Of a DNA stretch of 64,000 bases, positions 58,663 to 64,000 are shown in pieces; position 1 is the stretch's first letter, and the number at the start of each line of letters is the position of its first letter. Origin of the DNA: Arthrobacter sp. 31Y (GTDB lineage Bacteria; Actinomycetota; Actinomycetes; Actinomycetales; Micrococcaceae); contig NZ_JAFW01000001.1 in NCBI RefSeq assembly GCF_000526335.1, positions 4,030,001-4,094,000 on the forward strand. Direction: 5' to 3'. A model generated the notes under the pieces. It did no database searches and was not told where the DNA came from. It saw nothing but the letters and a program-made list of their open reading frames with translations. Position numbers and translations under genes: made by a program.

Positions 58663-60831
58663 ATGACCTTGCCAACTACAACCACAGGCCCGGCAAGACC
58701 GGTGGTGGAAGCCCGAACCTTCAAGGCCGTCCTCGTAGCAAATCGCGGAGAGATTGCCTGCCGCGTCATCCGGACCCTGAAAGAGATGGGCATCCGCTCA
58801 ATCGCCGTGTACTCGGATGCCGACAAGAATGCCAAGCATGTGGCCCTCGCCGATACCGCCGTCGCCATCGGTGGCACTGCACCCGCGGAGAGCTATTTGA
58901 AGATCGACGCCATCATCGACGCGTGTCGTCGTAGCGGCGCGGAGGCAGTCCACCCGGGCTACGGCTTCCTGTCAGAGAATGTGGAGTTCGCCAAGGCACT
59001 GGACGCTGCTGGCATCACCTTCATTGGGCCCGGAATTGGAGCCATCGAAGTCATGGGCGACAAAATCCGTTCCAAGAACCACGTGATGGCCTACGACGTC
59101 CCCTGCGTTCCAGGAATCGCGCAAGCAGGCCTCAGCGATCAGGAACTGATCCAGGCCGCACAGGGTGTCGGTTTCCCTTTGCTGATCAAGCCGTCCGCAG
59201 GTGGTGGTGGTAAAGGCATGCACGTGGTGGAGAGGCCGGAGGACATGGCCTCCACGCTCGTCACGGCCAGGCGCGTTGCAGCGTCTGCTTTTGGCGACGA
59301 CACTCTTTTCCTTGAGCGGCTCATCCGCGCCCCCCGCCACATCGAGGTTCAGGTCTTGGCGGACAACCACGGCAACGTGATCCACCTCGGCGAGCGCGAG
59401 TGTTCCCTCCAGCGGCGCCACCAGAAGGTGATCGAAGAAGCTCCGTCTGCCCTTTTTGAATCATTGCCCAATGGTGCGGAGGAGCGGGCGCGGATTGGCG
59501 AGGCTGCCTGCAACGCGGCCCGTTCGGTTAACTACAGTGGCGCGGGAACCGTGGAATTCCTGGTCTCTGACGAACATCCCGACGAGTTCTTCTTCATGGA
59601 GATGAACACCCGGCTTCAGGTGGAGCACCCTGTCACGGAAATGGTCACGGGCGTCGACCTCGTTGAATGGCAGGTGCGGATCGCCGCCGGTGAGGTTCTC
59701 ACCGTGGCGCAGTCCGACGTCGTACTTAAAGGCCACGCCGTGGAGGCGCGTGTCTACGCCGAGGTGCCCGAGCGTAACTTCATGCCGTCCATGGGGCGAA
59801 TCGTGGCGCTCGCTGAGCAGGGCGCACCTGATGCAGCCGTTTCGGGGCAGCAACCGGCGCATGCGAAGGTGCGGATCGATTCGGCCATGCGCGAGAACCT
59901 GGAGATCACGGGGGACTACGACCCCATGCTGGCCAAGGTCATCGCGTGGGGTGAAGACCGGGTTTCGGCGCTGAATACGCTTGACGCTGCGCTGGGCCGC
60001 TACACCTTGCTCGGCGTGGACACGAATGTGGAGTACCTGCGGTTGTTGATCAACGATCCCGAGGTCACAGCCGGGCACCTCGATACGGGGCTGATCGAGC
60101 GCAGGCTGCCGTCCATGACGTTCCGGCATGTTGGTTCTGCTGAGTTGATTGCCGCCGCCCTCACCCTCTGGCTTGATCGCACAGGTTCGGCGATTGCCGG
60201 CCACGCGTGGAAAACCGCCGACTCCTGGCGCGCCGGCGGACGCGGCGCGTGGACAGCCACCTTTGGTGTACCTGGCGCAGGGATTGTCACGGTGTCAATT
60301 ACCGAGGAGAACGGCAACGTCAGGGCAAGCATCGACGGCGGGAGTCCGGTCCACGTCAGGGTGGCGGATCGCGGCAACAACAGGATCATGGTGGAGTTCG
60401 ACGGCGGCCCGGTCACCTTCGCGGTTGGCGCGGCGGCGGGCGGCAACAGCGTCCACGAACTTTTTGTGGGCAACGACGGCTGGTGCTGCAGGCTTGAGGT
60501 CCTGAACCGGGCCGAGCGGCTGCGGCGGATGCTCGCCGGGATCCAACGCGACGAGGGGGCGGCGGACCCGGAGGTTCGTTCACCGATGCCCGGAACGGTG
60601 GTCTCCGTGTCCGTAGCCGACGGAGACACCGTGGAGGAAGGACAGGCGCTCCTTGCTGTGGAGGCCATGAAGATGGAGCACCAACTGGTGGCGTCCGTTG
60701 CCGGAACCGTTCATCTCACCAGCAAACCGGGCGACCTTGTCAAAGCAGACCAGGTGCTCGCCACCATTCACGTAGACACAGACAGCACCAGCACAGGCAG
60801 CAAGAACACAGACGAGGAAGTCCAGCCATGA
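58663..60831 (+). CDS. Acyl-CoA carboxylase biotin carboxylase/biotin carrier subunit (MCC alpha)
   Basis: 722 residues. Biotin carboxylase (AFKAVLVANRGEIACRVIRT-type start; ATP-grasp GGGGKGMHVVERPEDM; ERDCSLQRR-like ECSLQRRHQKVIEEAPS; EMNTRLQVEHPVTE), then a linker and the C-terminal biotin carrier with biotinylated Lys670 in VEAMKMEHQLV. AGGA 7 bases before ATG 58663 supports that start; GTG 58657 overlaps the beta stop. The substrate is set by the beta partner. The stop overlaps the dehydrogenase start (ATGA). Confidence 0.93.
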   Translation: MTLPTTTTGPARPVVEARTFKAVLVANRGEIACRVIRTLKEMGIRSIAVYSDADKNAKHVALADTAVAIGGTAPAESYLKIDAIIDACRRSGAEAVHPGYGFLSENVEFAKALDAAGITFIGPGIGAIEVMGDKIRSKNHVMAYDVPCVPGIAQAGLSDQELIQAAQGVGFPLLIKPSAGGGGKGMHVVERPEDMASTLVTARRVAASAFGDDTLFLERLIRAPRHIEVQVLADNHGNVIHLGERECSLQRRHQKVIEEAPSALFESLPNGAEERARIGEAACNAARSVNYSGAGTVEFLVSDEHPDEFFFMEMNTRLQVEHPVTEMVTGVDLVEWQVRIAAGEVLTVAQSDVVLKGHAVEARVYAEVPERNFMPSMGRIVALAEQGAPDAAVSGQQPAHAKVRIDSAMRENLEITGDYDPMLAKVIAWGEDRVSALNTLDAALGRYTLLGVDTNVEYLRLLINDPEVTAGHLDTGLIERRLPSMTFRHVGSAELIAAALTLWLDRTGSAIAGHAWKTADSWRAGGRGAWTATFGVPGAGIVTVSITEENGNVRASIDGGSPVHVRVADRGNNRIMVEFDGGPVTFAVGAAAGGNSVHELFVGNDGWCCRLEVLNRAERLRRMLAGIQRDEGAADPEVRSPMPGTVVSVSVADGDTVEEGQALLAVEAMKMEHQLVASVAGTVHLTSKPGDLVKADQVLATIHVDTDSTSTGSKNTDEEVQP

Positions 60832-61991
60832 GCACGTTTGAACTAAATGAGGAGTATCAGGACCTTAGCGACTCCGTCCGCGAGTTCGCTGACGAAGTGG
60901 TGGCACCCGTCTCCGCCAAGCACGACGAAGAGCACAGTTTTCCCTACGAGGTTGTGAAGCAGATGGGGGAGATGGGCTTGTTCGGCCTGCCGTTCCCCGA
61001 AGAGTTTGGTGGCATGGGCGGGGACTATTTTGCCCTTGCTCTGGCCTTGGAACAGCTCGGGCGAGTGGACCAGTCGGTAGCCATCACCCTCGAAGCCGGT
61101 GTCTCGCTGGGCGCCATGCCCGTATACCGCTTCGGAACGGATGCGCAGAAAGAGGAGTGGCTGCCGCAGTTGGCGTCCGGACGGTCCTTGGCTGGTTTCG
61201 GCCTGACGGAGCGTGAGGCAGGTTCGGATGCGGGCGGCACCAAGACCAACGCCCATCTGGAAAACGGCGAATGGGTGATCAACGGCAACAAAGAGTTCAT
61301 CACCAACTCAGGTACGGACATCACCACCCTGGTGACGGTCACGGCCGTGACGGGCCAGAAGGAAAACGCGGACGGCAGCACCAAAAAGGAGATCTCCACC
61401 ATCCTGGTGCCTACTGACACGCCCGGGTTCACCGCGGAAAAGCCGTACAACAAGGTGGGATGGAACGCGTCCGATACCCACCCGCTCACCCTGGACAATG
61501 TCCGCGTTCCGGAAGCAAACCTCCTGGGGGAGCGGGGCCGTGGTTATGCGAACTTCCTCTCCATTTTGGACGAGGGCCGCATCGCCATCGCTGCCTTGGC
61601 CACGGGCGCAGCCCAGGGGTGCGTGGACTTGTCCGTGAAGTATGCCAAGGAACGCAGCGCGTTTGGGCAGAACATCGGCAAGTACCAAGCCATCCAGTTC
61701 AAGATCGCGCGGATGCAGGCAAGGGCCCACACTGCCCGCCTCGCGTACTACGACGCCGCTTCCAGGATGCTGGCAGGCACGCCGTTCAAGACCGAAGCGG
61801 CCATCGCTAAGATGGTCGCAGGCGAGGCAGCCATGGACAACGCGCGGGACGCCACCCAGGTGTTCGGCGGCTATGGCTTCATCAACGAATTCACGGTGGC
61901 ACGCCATTACCGTGACTCCAAGATCCTTGAAATCGGGGAGGGCACCACGGAGGTGCAGTTGATGCTCATCGCCCGCGAGCTGGGTCTGTAA
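60828..61991 (+). CDS. Acyl-CoA dehydrogenase (isovaleryl-CoA dehydrogenase-like)
   Basis: 387 residues. [21 protein letters not shown] and [16 protein letters not shown] give the FAD/substrate region; [29 protein letters not shown] ends with the short-chain-type catalytic Glu371. Fits oxidation of isovaleryl-CoA (leucine) to 3-methylcrotonyl-CoA, the substrate of the carboxylase. Begins ATGA-overlapped with the alpha subunit gene. Related by fold, not by close motif, to the enzyme at 31.5 kb. Confidence 0.92.
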   Translation: MSTFELNEEYQDLSDSVREFADEVVAPVSAKHDEEHSFPYEVVKQMGEMGLFGLPFPEEFGGMGGDYFALALALEQLGRVDQSVAITLEAGVSLGAMPVYRFGTDAQKEEWLPQLASGRSLAGFGLTEREAGSDAGGTKTNAHLENGEWVINGNKEFITNSGTDITTLVTVTAVTGQKENADGSTKKEISTILVPTDTPGFTAEKPYNKVGWNASDTHPLTLDNVRVPEANLLGERGRGYANFLSILDEGRIAIAALATGAAQGCVDLSVKYAKERSAFGQNIGKYQAIQFKIARMQARAHTARLAYYDAASRMLAGTPFKTEAAIAKMVAGEAAMDNARDATQVFGGYGFINEFTVARHYRDSKILEIGEGTTEVQLMLIARELGL

Positions 61992-62011
61992 CCGTAGGGG
62001 AAGGATCAAGG

Positions 62012-62800
62012 ATGATTGACAAGGTTGTTGCCAGCGCCGCGGAAGCGGTGAAGGACATCCCGGACGGTGCCTCATTGGCCGTAGGAGGTTTTGGTTTATG
62101 CGGCATCCCTGTTTCGCTGATCGATGCCCTCTACCAGCAGGGCACCACGGATCTTGAGACGGTCAGCAACAACTGCGGCGTGGACGACTGGGGCCTTGGC
62201 ATTCTCCTCAAGGATGGTCGTATCCGGCGGACTATCAGCTCTTACGTCGGCGAGAACAAGGAATTCGCCCGGCAGTACCTTTCGGGGGAGCTGGAAGTAG
62301 TTCTCACCCCGCAGGGCACCCTGGCCGAGAAGCTCCGCGCTGGAGGTGCCGGTATCCCGGCGTTCTTCACCAAAGCCGGTGTAGGTACTCAGGTGTCCGA
62401 AGGCGGACTTCCGCAAAAGTACGACGCCGACGGGAACGTTGCGATTGCCTCCTCGCCTAAGGAGGTGCGCACTTTCAACGACGCGGACTACGTGCTGGAA
62501 GAGTCCCTGACACCTGATTTCGGCTTGGTCCATGCCTGGAAAGGTGACAGGCACGGGAACTTGGTCTTCCACGCGACGGCGATGAACTTCAATCCCCTGT
62601 GTGCCATGGCGGCCCGGACCACCATTGCCGAAGTGGAGGAGTTGGTGGAACCCGGCGAGCTGGACCCTGAGCATATCCACACGCCGGGGATCTTCGTTCA
62701 AAGGGTGGTGGTTGCAACGTCCAGCGAGAAGCGGATAGAGAAGCGGACCGTGGCCCTGACCCCCAATACTGAAGCAGACCAGTCAGGAGCGGAACGATGA
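62012..62800 (+). CDS. 3-oxoacid CoA-transferase subunit A
   Basis: 262 residues. [67 protein letters not shown] match ScoA-type subunits. Together with subunit B it moves CoA between succinate and acetoacetate (or a related acid), giving acetoacetyl-CoA from the leucine end product. Downstream gene overlaps its stop by four bases (ATGA at 62797). Confidence 0.93.
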   Translation: MIDKVVASAAEAVKDIPDGASLAVGGFGLCGIPVSLIDALYQQGTTDLETVSNNCGVDDWGLGILLKDGRIRRTISSYVGENKEFARQYLSGELEVVLTPQGTLAEKLRAGGAGIPAFFTKAGVGTQVSEGGLPQKYDADGNVAIASSPKEVRTFNDADYVLEESLTPDFGLVHAWKGDRHGNLVFHATAMNFNPLCAMAARTTIAEVEELVEPGELDPEHIHTPGIFVQRVVVATSSEKRIEKRTVALTPNTEADQSGAER

Positions 62801-63549
62801 CCGACAACACGTACCAGGACATCCCGCCCCGTCCCGAAGCCGTCCGGCACGAGTACCGCCGCGCCGACGTCGAGCATCACGACTCCAAAGGCTGGACCCG
62901 CAACGAACTTGCCGCCCGTGTTGCGCAGGAGCTGAGCAACGGGCAGTACGTGAACCTTGGAATCGGTATGCCCACGCTGATCCCCAACTACATTCCGGAC
63001 GGCGTGGAGGTCATTCTTCACTCTGAGAACGGAATCCTCGGCGTGGGTCCTTACCCGGCTGAGGACAAGATTGATCCGGATCTCATCAACGCGGGCAAGG
63101 AGACGGTCACCACCAATGCCGGGGCCGCGTTCTTTGATTCGGCGGCGTCCTTCGGCATGATCCGCGGCGGGCATGTGGACGTAGCCGTTTTGGGTGCCAT
63201 GGAGGTGGCTGTGAATGGTGATCTGGCCAACTGGATGATTCCCGGCAAGATGGTCAAAGGCATGGGTGGCGCCATGGACCTCGTGTTTGGTGCCAAGAAA
63301 GTCATTGTCATGATGGAACATGTGGACCGCAGCGGCAGGCCGAAGATCGTCCAGGACTGCACGCTCCCGCTCACAGGTAAAGGTTGCGTGGACCGCATCA
63401 TCACTGACCTCGCTGTCATCGACGTCGTCAAGGATGATGGCGAACCGCGTTTGGTCCTCCGCGAACTGGCCCCCAACGTCACCCTCGACGACGTCGTGGC
63501 GGCCACGGGCGCGGACCTGTTCGAAGAAGACCAGGAACTGACCGTATGA
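62797..63549 (+). CDS. 3-oxoacid CoA-transferase subunit B
   Basis: 250 residues. The catalytic glutamate is Glu77 in [35 protein letters not shown] and [15 protein letters not shown] follow. The first ~32 residues are an extra, charged extension beyond the usual ~215-residue subunit B core, beginning [20 protein letters not shown]. Coupled to subunit A and, by another ATGA, to the MaoC gene. Confidence 0.92.
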   Translation: MTDNTYQDIPPRPEAVRHEYRRADVEHHDSKGWTRNELAARVAQELSNGQYVNLGIGMPTLIPNYIPDGVEVILHSENGILGVGPYPAEDKIDPDLINAGKETVTTNAGAAFFDSAASFGMIRGGHVDVAVLGAMEVAVNGDLANWMIPGKMVKGMGGAMDLVFGAKKVIVMMEHVDRSGRPKIVQDCTLPLTGKGCVDRIITDLAVIDVVKDDGEPRLVLRELAPNVTLDDVVAATGADLFEEDQELTV

Positions 63550-64000
63550 CGCGGGTTGTGGAGCAGCGCGGACTCTATTTCGATGAGCTCGAAGAGGGCG
63601 TGATTTACGCGCACAAGCCTGGCCGCACCGTCACGGAGACGGATAATGTCCTCTTCACCACCATGACCATGAACACCCAGGCGCTGCATCTGGACGCGGC
63701 CTGGAGTTCCGGGCAGCCATTCGGGCAGCGGCTCATGAATTCAATGTTCACCTTGTCCACCATGGTGGGGCAGTCCGTGACGCAGCTGACGCAGGGCACC
63801 ATCATCGCGCAGTTGGGCCTGACGGATGTCACTTTTCCGCACCCGCTCTATCACGGCGATACCCTGTACACGGAAACAGTGATCACGGGTAAACGGCTGT
63901 CGTCTTCGCGGCCCGGCCAAGGCGTGGTGACCATGCAGCACACCGGCCACAACCAGGACGGGACAGTGGTGGCCTTGGCAACCCGGACCTGCCTGATGTG
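63546..64000 (+). CDS. MaoC-family dehydratase, N-terminal part (3' end outside window)
   Basis: About 151 residues remain in frame to the window end. [62 protein letters not shown] and [16 protein letters not shown] match the hot-dog-fold MaoC-like hydratases. In the mycobacterial equivalent cluster the MaoC gene (Rv2499c) follows fadE19 and is linked to an acyl-CoA lyase (Rv2498c) used in leucine and itaconate breakdown; a similar next gene is expected just past 64000. ATG 63546 overlaps the previous stop. Confidence 0.88.
   Translation, partial: MTRVVEQRGLYFDELEEGVIYAHKPGRTVTETDNVLFTTMTMNTQALHLDAAWSSGQPFGQRLMNSMFTLSTMVGQSVTQLTQGTIIAQLGLTDVTFPHPLYHGDTLYTETVITGKRLSSSRPGQGVVTMQHTGHNQDGTVVALATRTCLM

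Overview
The window reads as chromosome of a high-GC Gram-positive bacterium, most likely an Arthrobacter-type member of the Micrococcaceae (inference). Supporting signs are the GC-rich third positions, GTG/TTG starts and start/stop overlaps, a SAM-IV riboswitch (a class known mainly from Actinobacteria), a DUF222/HNH gene, an M23-peptidase gene divergent from rpsB-tsf-pyrH-frr-cdsA, and a leucine-catabolism cluster whose gene content matches the mycobacterial accA1/accD1 region. No phage, insertion sequence, CRISPR array or replication origin is visible.

Layout. 1-1.2 kb: end of a class II aldolase with its DeoR regulator. 1.2-3.6 kb: phosphatase, CPBP protease and VOC protein. 3.7-6.5 kb: metY and metX, with a SAM-IV riboswitch between them. 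6.5-11.2 kb: SHOCT-like repeat protein, AlkZ-like protein, two hydrolases, an S4 protein and a YdcZ transporter. 11.3-20 kb: housekeeping run glyS, GNAT, yibE/F, dus, dgt and dnaG. 20.0-20.36 kb: duplicated tRNA-Asn unit. 20.4-28.8 kb: membrane-lipid and transport genes, including an MprF-like synthase beside a membrane hydrolase, a Bcr-type pump, a CDP-alcohol transferase and an EamA/NIPA-like transporter. 28.9-31.4 kb: glycosyltransferase, tRNA(CAT), then an AT-richer orphan gene. 31.4-32.7 kb: acyl-CoA dehydrogenase. 32.7-38.6 kb: M23 peptidase, the rpsB operon and a DivIVA-motif protein. 38.6-45.3 kb: two DUF485/ActP-type symporter modules around a LytS/LytTR two-component pair. 45.3-49 kb: PHP enzyme and small membrane proteins. 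49-52.9 kb: Lrp regulator divergent from branched-chain keto-acid (or pyruvate) dehydrogenase E1a-E1b-E2. 53-56.1 kb: SDR and DUF222/HNH. 56.2-64 kb: TetR regulator divergent from a leucine/isovalerate operon (carboxylase beta and alpha, acyl-CoA dehydrogenase, CoA-transferase A and B, MaoC), running off the end.

How they fit together. The 49-kb dehydrogenase would make acyl-CoAs from branched keto acids, and the 57-64 kb operon would oxidise and carboxylate the leucine branch towards acetoacetate and acetyl-CoA. The most interesting regulatory signal is the inverted repeat GTTA-N8-TAAC. I found exactly four copies by eye, all intergenic: two in the TetR/carboxylase promoter, one before the acyl-CoA dehydrogenase at 31.5 kb and one between two divergent hydrolase genes at 9.2 kb. 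This suggests one TetR-type regulon. Second is the orphan membrane protein at 30.5-31.3 kb, which has no recognisable family but carries a glycine-rich motif reminiscent of conflict-system proteins.
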